From assembly GCF_000826645.1 (NCBI RefSeq), contig NZ_JXJP01000030.1:1-64000 (forward strand): a stretch of 64,000 bases of DNA, read 5' to 3'. The translations under genes and the position numbers were made by a program. Source of the stretch: Psychroserpens mesophilus. Lineage in GTDB: Bacteria; Bacteroidota; Bacteroidia; Flavobacteriales; Flavobacteriaceae. The notes beneath the pieces are model-generated. The model was not told the origin of the DNA, searched no databases, and worked only from the letters and a program-made list of their open reading frames with translations. Positions 45,265 to 55,036 of the stretch are shown here, in pieces (the stretch's first letter is position 1; the number at the start of each line of letters is the position of its first letter).

Positions 45265-48200
45265 ATGAGATTATTTACGCTTATTTTTTGCCTGTTGTGT
45301 ATTGGAAATACTGCACAATTAGAGGCACAGACTTTCAATGAATCACAATATGATGCTTTAGAATATCGATTGCTGGGACCTTTTAGAGGTGGTCGTAGTG
45401 CTGCTGTTACGGGAGTTCCTAATAAACCTAATTTATACTATTTTGGATCAACAGGTGGAGGAATCTGGAAGACTTTGGATGGAGGACGAAGTTGGGACAA
45501 TATTTCTGACGGATTTTTTGGTGGCAGTATTGGAGCCATTACAGTTTCAAAAAGCGATCCTAACGTGATATATGTTGGAGGAGGAGAAAAAACGGTTCGA
45601 GGAAATGTATCCTCTGGTTATGGGATTTGGAAGAGTGTTGATGCAGGGAACACATGGGAATCTGCTGGATTAAAAAATTCACGTCATGTTCCACGAATTG
45701 CTGTGGATCCAACAGATCATAATGTGGTTTATGCTGGTGTTTTGGGCAACATATATAAACCAACACAAGATCGTGGTGTTTATAAAAGTACTGATGGTGG
45801 AAAAACATGGAAGAAAACCTTATATGCTAATGATCAGGCTGGCGTTGTCGATTTATTAATTGATCCAACAAATCCTAGAATATTATATGCCTCCACTTGG
45901 AGAGTGCAACGCACACCTTATAGTTTAAGTTCAGGAGGAGAAGGTTCAGCACTTTGGAAAAGTACCGATAAAGGTGAAACTTGGACTGAAATTTCAAAGA
46001 AAGAAGGTTTTCCTAATGACACTCTTGGAATCATTGGAGTTACAGTGTCTCCAGTTAACAACCAACGTGTTTGGGCAATTGTAGAAAACAAAGATAAAGG
46101 AGGATTATATCGAAGTGATGATGGAGGAGAAACCTGGACTCAAGTCAACAGTGAACGCAAATTGCGTCAGCGTGCGTGGTATTATACCAGAGTTTACGCA
46201 GATACTAAAGATATTGATGTCGTCTATGTATTGAATGTACGCTATCATAAGAGTACAGATGGTGGAACATCTTTTGACACCTATAATGCGCCTCATGGCG
46301 ATCATCATGATTTATGGATTGCTCCTGAAGATCCTAACCGCATGATTATTGGCGATGATGGAGGAGCGCAAGTCACGTACGATGGAGGTGAAACCTGGAG
46401 TACGTATCATAATCAGCCTACATCACAATTTTATCGAGTAACAACTGATAATCATTTTCCATATCGAATTTATGCAGCACAGCAAGATAATTCCACGGTC
46501 AGAATTCCACATAGAACAGATGGTTGGTCAATTACTGAAGACGATTGGGAATCGACAGCAGGAGGCGAATCAGCTCATATTGCTGTAGATCCTGAAGATA
46601 ATGATATTGTTTATGGCGGAAGTTATGATGGATTTCTAACAAGGTTAAATCATAAGAGGGGAACCGTTAGAGCCATCAATGTCTGGCCTGATAATCCAAT
46701 GGGTCATGGAGCAGAAGGCATGAAATATCGCTTTCAATGGAATTTTCCCATAATCTTTTCAAAACATAATCCAAATCGATTATATACGTTTTCGCAGCAT
46801 GTTCATGTAACCGAAAATGAAGGACAATCCTGGGAGATTATTAGTCCGGATTTAACAAGAAATGATCCTGAAAAACTAAAATCTTCAGGCGGACCAATTA
46901 CTCAGGATAATACATCTGTAGAATATTACTGTACCATTTTTGCAGCTCAAGAATCACCTATCACTGAAGGTTTGCTTTGGGTTGGAAGTGATGACGGCTT
47001 AATTCATGTCACGAAAGATGGTGGTCAAAATTGGGAAAATGTTACGCCTAACGGAATGCCAGAATGGATGATGATTAATAGCATTGAACCTAGTGCATTT
47101 GATGCTGGAACGTGTTATGTGGCTGGAACAAAATACAAAACAGGAGATTTTGCACCTTACTTGTACAAAACTACAGACTACGGGAAAACATGGAAGAAAA
47201 TCACGAACGGAATTCAACCAGAGCACTTTACCAGAGTATTGAGAGAAGATCCAAAACAAAAAGGCTTGCTATATGCTGGCACAGAAACTGGTATGTATAT
47301 ATCGTTTAATGATGGCACAAACTGGCAACCATTTCAGTTGAATCTTCCAATTGTTCCAATAACCGATTTAGCAATTAAAGACCATAATTTAATTGTGGCA
47401 ACGCAGGGTCGTAGTTTATGGATAATTGATGATTTAACGGTTTTACATCAATTGAAAGGTGCAAATTCTCAAGAGCATAAATTGTTTAAACCAAAAGACA
47501 CTTATAGAATACAAGCTGGTTATTCTAAAGAAAGCAAAACATCTGGTACTAATCATCCAAATGGTGTTATGACGTATTTTAATTTAAAGGATTTCGACAA
47601 AGAAAATGATGAAGTGTCTTTAACCTATTTTGATCAGAAAGGCGACACTATAAAAACCTATTCTACAAAAAACAAAACAAAGGATAAACTCGAAGTCAAA
47701 AAAGGCATGAATCAATTTATTTGGGATATGACCTATGAAGGCGCAGAAAAATTAGATGGAATGATTTTATGGTGGGCAAGTTTGGATGGTCCAGTAGCCA
47801 TTCCAGGATCATACAAAGTGAATCTTAATGTCAATGGAAATGCATTATCACAATCTTTTAAAATTATTGCAGATCAAAGGGCAGAAAGCACTCAGGCTGA
47901 CATGCAAAAGCAATTTGATTTCATTACAGATGTTAATAAAACAATGGATGATGCTCATAAATCAATCAAAAAAATCAGAAACATCACAGCACAATTATCG
48001 GCATTTGAAACACAGTACAATGGTAATGAAGATTTGAAAGATTTATTGGAAAAAGCAAAAACTTTGAAAGAAGAGTTTACTAAGATTGAAGAAGCCTTAT
48101 ACCAAACTAAAAACAGAAGTGGTCAGGATCCGCTAAACTTTCCGATTAGATTAACTAACAAATTAGGACATTTAAATGCCTTAGTAAGTATGGGTGATTT

Positions 48201-48357
48201 TGCTCCAACTGATCAGGATGTAGCTGTTAAAAATGAATTAACTTCACAAATTAAAGTACAATTAGATACATTTAACAACTTGATAAATGAAGAAATAAGA
48301 GCTTTTAATAAAGCATTTAACACAAAACAATTAAACTATTTATTTGTTGAAGATTAA
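45265..48357 (+). CDS. Large secreted BNR/Asp-box repeat protein (sortilin-like beta-propeller)
   Basis: About 1030 residues with a signal peptide (MRLFTLIFCLLCIGNTAQ). I prefer ATG 45265, but ATG 45256 gives three more residues. At least ten Asp-box motifs (S/T-x-D-x-G-x-T/S-W) run through residues 60-700, for example TLDGGRSW, SVDAGNTW, STDGGKTW, SDDGGETW and TTDYGKTW, forming one or two beta-propellers like those of Vps10/sialidase-type proteins. The last 250 residues include a beta domain and a helical tail. No catalytic residues of sialidases were identified. There is no Por tail. Similar proteins are common in Bacteroidota and often labelled glycosyl hydrolase without proof. Confidence 0.85.
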   Translation: MRLFTLIFCLLCIGNTAQLEAQTFNESQYDALEYRLLGPFRGGRSAAVTGVPNKPNLYYFGSTGGGIWKTLDGGRSWDNISDGFFGGSIGAITVSKSDPNVIYVGGGEKTVRGNVSSGYGIWKSVDAGNTWESAGLKNSRHVPRIAVDPTDHNVVYAGVLGNIYKPTQDRGVYKSTDGGKTWKKTLYANDQAGVVDLLIDPTNPRILYASTWRVQRTPYSLSSGGEGSALWKSTDKGETWTEISKKEGFPNDTLGIIGVTVSPVNNQRVWAIVENKDKGGLYRSDDGGETWTQVNSERKLRQRAWYYTRVYADTKDIDVVYVLNVRYHKSTDGGTSFDTYNAPHGDHHDLWIAPEDPNRMIIGDDGGAQVTYDGGETWSTYHNQPTSQFYRVTTDNHFPYRIYAAQQDNSTVRIPHRTDGWSITEDDWESTAGGESAHIAVDPEDNDIVYGGSYDGFLTRLNHKRGTVRAINVWPDNPMGHGAEGMKYRFQWNFPIIFSKHNPNRLYTFSQHVHVTENEGQSWEIISPDLTRNDPEKLKSSGGPITQDNTSVEYYCTIFAAQESPITEGLLWVGSDDGLIHVTKDGGQNWENVTPNGMPEWMMINSIEPSAFDAGTCYVAGTKYKTGDFAPYLYKTTDYGKTWKKITNGIQPEHFTRVLREDPKQKGLLYAGTETGMYISFNDGTNWQPFQLNLPIVPITDLAIKDHNLIVATQGRSLWIIDDLTVLHQLKGANSQEHKLFKPKDTYRIQAGYSKESKTSGTNHPNGVMTYFNLKDFDKENDEVSLTYFDQKGDTIKTYSTKNKTKDKLEVKKGMNQFIWDMTYEGAEKLDGMILWWASLDGPVAIPGSYKVNLNVNGNALSQSFKIIADQRAESTQADMQKQFDFITDVNKTMDDAHKSIKKIRNITAQLSAFETQYNGNEDLKDLLEKAKTLKEEFTKIEEALYQTKNRSGQDPLNFPIRLTNKLGHLNALVSMGDFAPTDQDVAVKNELTSQIKVQLDTFNNLINEEIRAFNKAFNTKQLNYLFVED

Positions 48358-48368
48358 TTTTAAGGTCA

Positions 48369-48386
48369 TTTCGATAACAATCGAAA
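48369..48386. repeat. Small palindrome TTTCGAT-AACA-ATCGAAA
   Basis: A 7-bp perfect stem with a 4-base loop in the gap before hemJ, flanked by GGTCA and AATCTC as in other intergenic repeats of this window. Confidence 0.5.
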
Positions 48387-48432
48387 AATCTCTATGAATA
48401 GTTATAAGGTTTAAATAGTTACAGATTAATAA

Positions 48433-48981
48433 ATGGAATATTACAACTATATAAAGGCGTTACATCTCATTTTTGTGGTCACTTGGTTTGCGGGTTTATT
48501 TTATATTCCACGACTATTTGTATATCAAATTGAAGCGTTTCATAAGCCGTCACCAGAAAAAGAAATTCTCGGAAAACAATTGAAGCTAATGGCTAAACGT
48601 TTATGGACAATCATTACCTGGCCTTCAGCAATTTTAGCAACGGGATTTGCCATCTGGTTAATTATGCTACAACCATTTTGGTTAAAACAGCCTTGGATGC
48701 ATGTCAAACTCACATTTGTAGTATTATTAATTATCTATCATTTAAAAACACATCAATATTTCAAACAATTGCAGCGCGATGAGGTAAAGAAATCTTCAAA
48801 TTTCATGCGACTTTGGAATGAAGGTGCCACTTTTATCTTATTTGCTGTTGTATTTCTTGTAATTCTTAAAAACGCCATTAACTGGGTGTTTGGTGTTGTT
48901 GGGATTTTAGTCCTAGGAATCGTATTGATGTTAGGGTTTAAAGTCTATAAAAATATAAGAAGTAAAAACCCTGATGCATAA
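48433..48981 (+). CDS. hemJ: Protoporphyrinogen IX oxidase, HemJ type
   Basis: 182 residues with about four or five membrane helices. The N-terminal block IKALHLIFVVTWFAGLFYIPRLFVYQIEA holds the conserved His and the AGLFYxPRLFVYH-like motif of HemJ. WMHVKLTFVVLLIIYH carries the conserved Lys. HemJ oxidises protoporphyrinogen IX to protoporphyrin IX with a haem cofactor at the membrane, the step between HemF and HemH. The product is often annotated only as a CopD-family or hypothetical protein. Proximity to hemH supports HemJ. Confidence 0.9.
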   Translation: MEYYNYIKALHLIFVVTWFAGLFYIPRLFVYQIEAFHKPSPEKEILGKQLKLMAKRLWTIITWPSAILATGFAIWLIMLQPFWLKQPWMHVKLTFVVLLIIYHLKTHQYFKQLQRDEVKKSSNFMRLWNEGATFILFAVVFLVILKNAINWVFGVVGILVLGIVLMLGFKVYKNIRSKNPDA

Positions 48982-49139
48982 AAGTTATTCAGTTTCAAAG
49001 TGAGAACATCTGATTGTCAAAAGATTGTTTCAGATATTGCACGTTGAATTTTTTAATTTGGGTTTTAGTTCAAGTGCTTTTGGTGTAATTATTGTTACAT
49101 TTAATCAATTAATGACCTAAATTCACTACAAATTTTCAA

Positions 49140-50594
49140 ATGAGGTTAAAAAAACTGTCTTTACGTGTTCGTATATTTTTTGCCATGATCCTATTGGTGT
49201 TAATTGCCTCTATTTTAATTGCAGCGGTGACTATTTACCAATACAATGAAGAAGCTATTGATTATCATAAAGAAAGGCTGGAGCGAAAAGAAACCGCTAT
49301 TATTAGTGATATTAACTATGTTATTAAAGAGACTACGTATCCTGTTGAAACCGAAAAAGTACCACTCATTTTTAAAGATGAAATTTATCGAATAGCAGCT
49401 ATTCATGGCTTAAAAATTAATTTATATGATTTAGATGGCACCTTATTAAAGTCTTCTAAAGCAAGTTTCACCAGAGATTCGATTTTACAATGTATTGATG
49501 TCAATATTTTAAATGCAATTTCTAATACGGCTGAACACAGATATGTCGTCAAAAACAGTAAAAACGGAGAAACCTTTCAGTCTTCCTATACATATATCTA
49601 CGATTCAAAATCTAAACCATTAGCTATTTTGAATTTACCATATCTAGAAAATGATGACTTTTTAAATAAAGAACTAAACGAGTTTTTAGAACGATTGGGT
49701 TATGCTTATGTATTCATGATGCTAATTGCTGTAATTTTGGCATTATTACTTTCTAAATATATCACGAGGACTCTCAAAACCATTTCAGATAAGATCAATG
49801 AAACGCGCTTGGAGAAGCGTAATAAAAAGATTGATATTGAATCTTCAAGTGAAGAGATATCAACCCTTGTTAATTCGTACAATAGCATGATTGACGAACT
49901 CGAAGAAAGTGCTGTGCAATTAGCAACAAGTGAGCGTGAGCAAGCATGGCGGGAAATGGCGAAACAGGTTGCTCATGAAATTAAAAACCCGTTAACACCA
50001 ATGCGATTAAGTGTACAAAGTTTTCAGCGTAAGTTCAATCCTGAAGACGAAAATATCTACCAAAAAGTAGATGAATACAGTAAGACGCTCATTCAGCAAA
50101 TTGATACGATGAGTTCTATCGCTTCTGCATTTTCAAATTTTGCAAAAATGCCAGCACAAAAGAATGAAACACTAAATGTTTCAAAAATTGTCAAATTAGG
50201 ACTGGATATTTTTAGTGAAGATTATATTCAGTTTTCTACTGAAGACGAAGGCATTATGGCCAATTTTGATCGAACACAGTTAATTAGAGTGGTCACAAAT
50301 TTGGTTAAAAATGGAATTCAGGCCATTCCTCATGACAGAGAAAACCCAAAGATTGAAGTTAAAGTATCTTCAGAAAACAATATGGTCAAAATAACTATTG
50401 AAGATAATGGTATTGGAGTTTCCGAAGACAATAAAAACAAGATTTTTGAACCTAAATTTACAACTAAAACCAGTGGAATGGGACTAGGTCTCGCCATGGT
50501 AAAAAATATTGTGGAAACTTATAAAGGAAATATTACCTTTACATCTCAACAGGGAATAGGTACAACCTTTATAGTGACATTTCCAAAATTATAA
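49140..50594 (+). CDS. NtrY-like sensor histidine kinase
   Basis: 484 residues: N-terminal membrane helix (IFFAMILLVLIASILIAAVTI), an extracytoplasmic region of about 150 residues, a second helix (YVFMMLIAVILALLLS), HAMP, then a HisKA domain with His279 in AHEIKNPLTPMRLS and an HATPase domain (NLVKNGIQAI, IEDNGIGV, GMGLGLAMVKNIVE). The H-box resembles NtrY-type kinases. No response regulator is nearby. An enoyl-CoA hydratase gene begins 14 bases after the stop. The signal is unknown. Confidence 0.92.
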   Translation: MRLKKLSLRVRIFFAMILLVLIASILIAAVTIYQYNEEAIDYHKERLERKETAIISDINYVIKETTYPVETEKVPLIFKDEIYRIAAIHGLKINLYDLDGTLLKSSKASFTRDSILQCIDVNILNAISNTAEHRYVVKNSKNGETFQSSYTYIYDSKSKPLAILNLPYLENDDFLNKELNEFLERLGYAYVFMMLIAVILALLLSKYITRTLKTISDKINETRLEKRNKKIDIESSSEEISTLVNSYNSMIDELEESAVQLATSEREQAWREMAKQVAHEIKNPLTPMRLSVQSFQRKFNPEDENIYQKVDEYSKTLIQQIDTMSSIASAFSNFAKMPAQKNETLNVSKIVKLGLDIFSEDYIQFSTEDEGIMANFDRTQLIRVVTNLVKNGIQAIPHDRENPKIEVKVSSENNMVKITIEDNGIGVSEDNKNKIFEPKFTTKTSGMGLGLAMVKNIVETYKGNITFTSQQGIGTTFIVTFPKL

Positions 50595-50608
50595 TAAGAC
50601 CAAATACA

Positions 50609-51391
50609 ATGAATTATCAAAATATTTTATCAAGCACCAATAACGGTATTACAAAAATAACGATTAACAGACCTAACAAACTCAACGCTTTAAATAGAGA
50701 TACAATTCAAGAATTACATGAGGCCTTTGATGACGCTAATAACAGTAGTGATACCAAAGTGATTATTATCACAGGTAGTGGTGAAAAGGCTTTTGTTGCA
50801 GGTGCAGATATTAGTGAATTTGCCGATTTTGATGTGAAGCAAGGTGGCAAATTAGCCGCTAAAGGTCAGGAATTATTATTTGATTTTGTTGAACATTTAT
50901 CGACGCCTGTAATTGCTGCTATTAATGGTTTTGCATTAGGAGGAGGTTTAGAATTAGCAATGGCTTGTCATTTCAGAATAGCAAGCATAAACGCTAAAAT
51001 GGGTTTGCCTGAAGTGTCTCTTGGAGTGATACCTGGTTATGGAGGCACACAACGTTTACCACAATTAGTCGGTAAAGGTCGCGCTATGGAAATGGTAATG
51101 ACTGCTGGAATGATTGATGCTAATCAAGCTTTAGAGTATGGTTTAGTAAATCATGTTACTAGTGAAGATGAGTTGATTGCTTTAGCCGAAAAAATTGCTG
51201 GTAAAATCATGCGAAATTCTTCTGTTGCTATAAAAGGTGCTATCAAAGCAATCAATGCCAATTATAAAGATGGTGTTGATGGTTATAAAACAGAAATCAA
51301 ACAGTTCGGAAAATGTTTTGGAACTGAAGACTTTAAAGAAGGTACAACAGCCTTTTTGGAAAAACGAAAAGCAGACTTCCCAGGGAAATAA
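50609..51391 (+). CDS. Enoyl-CoA hydratase/isomerase (crotonase) family protein
   Basis: 260 residues of the crotonase fold, which hydrates 2-enoyl-CoAs in fatty acid or amino acid breakdown. The oxyanion and active-site regions are AGADISEF, GFALGGGLELAMACHFRIAS (Glu) and GLPEVSLGVIPGYGGTQRLP (second Glu), all consistent with an active hydratase. It lies between the NtrY-like kinase and a secreted unknown protein with gaps of 14 and 15 bases, so the three are likely one operon. Substrate length is not predictable. Confidence 0.95.
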   Translation: MNYQNILSSTNNGITKITINRPNKLNALNRDTIQELHEAFDDANNSSDTKVIIITGSGEKAFVAGADISEFADFDVKQGGKLAAKGQELLFDFVEHLSTPVIAAINGFALGGGLELAMACHFRIASINAKMGLPEVSLGVIPGYGGTQRLPQLVGKGRAMEMVMTAGMIDANQALEYGLVNHVTSEDELIALAEKIAGKIMRNSSVAIKGAIKAINANYKDGVDGYKTEIKQFGKCFGTEDFKEGTTAFLEKRKADFPGK

Positions 51392-51406
51392 CTAAAAACT
51401 AAATAC

Positions 51407-53005
51407 ATGCAATTCATTTTTAAATTATTCATAGCAAGTATGCTATGTACATCATTTTTTGTCTCTGGACAAACAGACCAAATTAAAATTCAAAAAAGTG
51501 TTATTACTAAAGATAAAAAGAAACATTCTGAGCTTGTTTTTAGTTGTAGCAATGATGATGGCGGAGTTTTGATCGTCAGACAATTTTTTGGTGGCCTTAT
51601 GAGAATGCCTAAAGGGTATTATTTAGAATATTATGATGAAAATCTTAATCTTTTAGCGAACACTGAAATGGAAATGGACGATAGTGGCATTAAGAATATT
51701 TTTATAAAAGATAATCAGGTCAACATCATCGAGTACAGAAAGAATAAAGACGATAAGACCAACGATTATTATATATTGACGGCTGATCCATCAAAACTAC
51801 AATTCTCTGATAAAAAATTATTTTCGATAGATCGAAAAGATGTCAAGAAACCATTCTTTGTTGGGATAGGTTTTATTCCCATTTCTAATATGGGTCAAAT
51901 AGATCATGATCCAACAGGCGAAGTTCAAGTCTCAACTAATAATGAGTTTATAGCCTTTAACTTCGATATTAAAGACGACAAAAATGAAACACATCAAATC
52001 ATAGTTTACAATAGTAACTGGGAAAAAGTCATTGATGAAACGATAAAGGAAGATATTAGAGATAAATATTTTCAGTATAACTCATTTTCTGTCAGTGATA
52101 TTGATGGCTCGGTATACTATTTAGGAAAAGCCTATAAAAATGACTCGTTTAGAGATAAAGTTAAAGGCGAAATTAATTACAATTATATCGTATATAAAGT
52201 AAGTGCATCAGGTGCTTCAAGTAGTGTTTTTAATACTGAAAATCATTACATACAATCGATGAGTATCTTACTTGATGGTGATAAACTTTATACTTTAGGG
52301 TCTTATTCAGACAAGGATTCAGATGATTATAAAGGGATTTGTTATTTTAAATTAAATTCTGAAACTTTAAACATAGAAAATACGACGTTCAATGAATTTA
52401 CTGAGCAATTTATGATTGATAAATATGGTGAGAAAAAAGGTAAAAGGAAAAAGAAAAAAGAAAAGGAATTGCCTTTTCTAACCTACAGAGATTTTATTGT
52501 TGATCAAAATGGGGACATTTATTTCAATGCGGAAGAGTTTTATATTACAACGCACACTTCCATGGGAACTAATGGTTCAATGCGAACTTATACAGTGTTA
52601 CATTACGATGATATATATGCATGTAAGCTCGATAGTTCTGGAGAATTACAATGGATAAGAACTATAAATAAACGACAAGCAACATCGGGAGGCTTATCTA
52701 GCTATTTATCTTTTTCTTCTACAGTTGTAAATGGGAATATGTACATCTTTTTAAATGGAGCCGATGATGTTAAGAAATTGAAGGATGACAGAATTCAATT
52801 CAAACAAAAAAAGGTAAAAAAATTAAATCTTTATGTGATTGAAATCCAGCCTGACGGAACATTTAATTATGATATCATAGTTGATGACAAAGATTCTAAA
52901 ATGACCTATAAAACAAAGTATGGTGTCATGTCTGAAGATGGTAATAGTATTCTATTTGAAGGTAATAAGAAAAAAGACAAACAAGTCTTAAAACTCACAT
53001 TTTAA
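51407..53005 (+). CDS. Exported protein of unknown function
   Basis: 532 residues with a signal peptide ending near FVSGQ. The mature part is rich in beta-strand-like repeats with Asp/Lys-rich turns, and has a very basic stretch (GEKKGKRKKKKEKELPF). It reads like a beta-propeller, but I find no family motif, no lipobox and no Por tail. It is the last gene of the kinase/crotonase set and is followed by a strong terminator. Confidence 0.75.
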   Translation: MQFIFKLFIASMLCTSFFVSGQTDQIKIQKSVITKDKKKHSELVFSCSNDDGGVLIVRQFFGGLMRMPKGYYLEYYDENLNLLANTEMEMDDSGIKNIFIKDNQVNIIEYRKNKDDKTNDYYILTADPSKLQFSDKKLFSIDRKDVKKPFFVGIGFIPISNMGQIDHDPTGEVQVSTNNEFIAFNFDIKDDKNETHQIIVYNSNWEKVIDETIKEDIRDKYFQYNSFSVSDIDGSVYYLGKAYKNDSFRDKVKGEINYNYIVYKVSASGASSSVFNTENHYIQSMSILLDGDKLYTLGSYSDKDSDDYKGICYFKLNSETLNIENTTFNEFTEQFMIDKYGEKKGKRKKKKEKELPFLTYRDFIVDQNGDIYFNAEEFYITTHTSMGTNGSMRTYTVLHYDDIYACKLDSSGELQWIRTINKRQATSGGLSSYLSFSSTVVNGNMYIFLNGADDVKKLKDDRIQFKQKKVKKLNLYVIEIQPDGTFNYDIIVDDKDSKMTYKTKYGVMSEDGNSILFEGNKKKDKQVLKLTF

Positions 53006-53022
53006 AAATTATATAAACGTTT

Positions 53023-53052
53023 AAAAAAAGCGACTTACTGAGTCGCTTTTTT
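53023..53052 (+). terminator. Terminator after the kinase/crotonase operon
   Basis: AAAAAAAGCGACT pairs with AGTCGCTTTTTT around a 5-base loop. Confidence 0.9.
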
Positions 53053-53122
53053 ATTCATAATACCGAACGCAATAGATGCAATGCTATATTAAATTTTGTA
53101 ATTTTACAAAAAATTATAAAAT

Positions 53123-54196
53123 ATGTTTAAAAAATCAATTACAAAAGGTCGTGGAGCTCAACAAAATATTCACAATCGTTTTTTTGAACTAAGTCATGAA
53201 CAGCGTGATGATTTTTTAGAATATTGTGCTAAAGAAGGCGAAGAAGCCGATAAAAATAAAACGCTTTACTTACCTGTTTTTCCAAAGACCATTGTCAATA
53301 AAGTTGCTAGTCCAGATGTTGGAATGGCCTATTCTATGAATATGTATCAAGGTTGTGAACATGGTTGTGTGTATTGTTATGCTAGGAATAGTCATGAGTT
53401 TTGGGGTTTAAGTGCTGGATTAGATTTTGAACGAAGGATTCTTATTAAAAAAGACGCTCCGAAATTATTGGAAGCTTTTATCAAGCGTAAAAGCTGGCAA
53501 GCTTTCCCAATAGTGATGTCGGGAAATACTGACTGTTATCAGCCAGCTGAAAAAACATTTGAAATAACAAGACAATGCTTAGAGGTATTTTTAAAATACA
53601 AACATCCAGTAGGCATCATTACAAAAAATACATTAATACTTCGTGACTTAGACATTATTAAAGCGTTAGCAAAAGATAATTTGATTAGCGTAAATATATC
53701 TGTTACGTCCCTTTCTGAACCAACAAGACGTATTCTAGAACCGAGAACAGCGACCATTAAAAAAAGATTGGAAACGGTTAAAGTATTGAGTGAAAATGGT
53801 ATTCCAGTAAATGTCATGTTGGCACCAATAATTCCGTCCATCAATAGCCACGAAATTCTGCCTTTAGCAAAAGCAGTATCCGAAGCTGGTGCATTGAGTA
53901 TCGCTCATACTATTGTGAGATTAAATGGTGTTATTGGAGAGATTTTCACTGACTGGATCTATAAGACATTACCAGATCGAGCTGAAAAAGTTTTGCATCA
54001 AATTGAAAATTGCCATGGTGGAACCCTCAATGATTCCAGATTTGGAACACGAATGCGTGGTGAAGGCGAAATAGCAAAACAAATTAATGATTTAGTGAAA
54101 TTGGCGCGCATGAAATATTTCAAAGATAAAGCGATGCCAACGGTTAATACAACATTGCATGAAGGATGTAAGAGCACACAACTTAGGCTGTTTTAA
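53123..54196 (+). CDS. PA0069-family radical SAM protein (SplB-like)
   Basis: 357 residues. The Fe-S cluster motif CEHGCVYC gives Cys78, Cys82 and Cys85 in the CxxxCxxC spacing. N-terminal KSITKGRGAQQNIHNRF and YSMNMYQGCEHGCVYCYARN are typical of the PA0069/Rv2578c group, distant relatives of spore photoproduct lyase. The reaction is not established for this group. The gene is monocistronic, with its own terminator. Confidence 0.92.
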   Translation: MFKKSITKGRGAQQNIHNRFFELSHEQRDDFLEYCAKEGEEADKNKTLYLPVFPKTIVNKVASPDVGMAYSMNMYQGCEHGCVYCYARNSHEFWGLSAGLDFERRILIKKDAPKLLEAFIKRKSWQAFPIVMSGNTDCYQPAEKTFEITRQCLEVFLKYKHPVGIITKNTLILRDLDIIKALAKDNLISVNISVTSLSEPTRRILEPRTATIKKRLETVKVLSENGIPVNVMLAPIIPSINSHEILPLAKAVSEAGALSIAHTIVRLNGVIGEIFTDWIYKTLPDRAEKVLHQIENCHGGTLNDSRFGTRMRGEGEIAKQINDLVKLARMKYFKDKAMPTVNTTLHEGCKSTQLRLF

Positions 54197-54199
54197 ATG

Positions 54200-54231
54200 A
54201 AAAAGGCTACTAATTTTAGCAGCCTTTTTTT
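54200..54231 (+). terminator. Terminator after the radical SAM gene
   Basis: AAAAAGGCT and AGCCTTTTTTT form the outer stem of a hairpin, with an inner CTA/TAG pairing. Confidence 0.85.
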
Positions 54232-54250
54232 GTCGGAATTAAATGATCCT

Positions 54251-54835
54251 TTAAAGTTTAAAATATTCTATGTATGATCTGTTGTCAGATTTAACAATAG
54301 CATGATAATTTCCAAATTGTTCATTTTGGAGTTTATAAACGCGATTTATTGTTTTCTCATCATTAATAGTTTCAGAATAAATAAGTTCATCTTCATAGAA
54401 AATTTCTACTTTTACAGGCACTGAAGAAAGAGATAACTGAGAAATTAAGAGCTTATTTTTGTTATGTCTCACTAATGGTTTAAAGATTTTAATTTCTTTA
54501 TTCTGTAGAAAAGTCAATATGTTATTTTTTATCTCAACAGGCTTAATGATAATCTCGTAATCTTTTTCCAGCTCAATAGTGTATTTACCATCTTCAAGTT
54601 GATTTAAGTTGAATGCTTTCGATAAGTCTCCACTATTTTTTAAAGTTTCTGAGTGAAGAATTAATCCATGCTCATTTTTTACCAATAGTTTTTGTCCTTT
54701 TTTGGCATTAACAAATTCAACTAAAATAGATTTAGCAAATGCCTTTGCATTATCCTTTTCTTTTTTTCCTGCGTAACTTAATGTTGTACTTAACATTAAT
54801 ACTACTAGTGTGATTTTGTTTATTGTTTTCATCAT
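54251..54835 (-). CDS. Exported protein of unknown function
   Basis: About 194 residues, with signal peptide MMKTINKITLVVLMLSTTLSYA. The start is put at 54835, because an earlier in-frame ATG at 54862 falls inside the putative -7 element. The mature protein is Lys-rich and contains repeated beta-hairpin-like stretches (KYTIELEKDYEIIIKPVEI; KVEIFYEDELIYSETIND). No known domain was recognised. It is transcribed alone, convergent with the radical SAM gene. Confidence 0.75.
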   Translation of the reverse strand: MMKTINKITLVVLMLSTTLSYAGKKEKDNAKAFAKSILVEFVNAKKGQKLLVKNEHGLILHSETLKNSGDLSKAFNLNQLEDGKYTIELEKDYEIIIKPVEIKNNILTFLQNKEIKIFKPLVRHNKNKLLISQLSLSSVPVKVEIFYEDELIYSETINDEKTINRVYKLQNEQFGNYHAIVKSDNRSYIEYFKL

Positions 54836-54859
54836 AATTGGGTTTAATGATTTACAGTA

Positions 54860-54893
54860 CAAATTTATGGCAGTTTTAATGTTTAGAAAACAA
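54860..54893 (-). promoter_or_regulatory. Putative promoter for the exported protein
   Basis: Minus-strand TTG at 54893-54891, 23 bases, then TAAATTTG at 54867-54860, a full -7 match at the upper end of allowed spacing and 25 bases before the start codon. Confidence 0.5.
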
Positions 54894-54990
54894 TCATTTT
54901 AGCATATATGTGTTCTAAATTAACACTGATTTCTGTTTTATCTTAGCTTAAGGTTAATTATGTATATATTTTTGGTAATTATACATACAT

Positions 54991-55017
54991 TTGGATTTTT
55001 ATTTACAGTTAGATTTG
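54991..55017 (+). promoter_or_regulatory. Putative promoter for AraC-family gene
   Basis: TTG at 54991, 16 bases, then TAGATTTG at 55010-55017 matches the -7 consensus fully and lies 19 bases before the ATG. Confidence 0.5.
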
Positions 55018-55036
55018 TAAAAGTGAATTAGTTGAG

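Noticed and set aside
45265-48357. Sialidase activity of the BNR-repeat protein
   Set aside because: Asp-boxes only show a beta-propeller; the arginine triad and catalytic Tyr/Glu of sialidases were not found.
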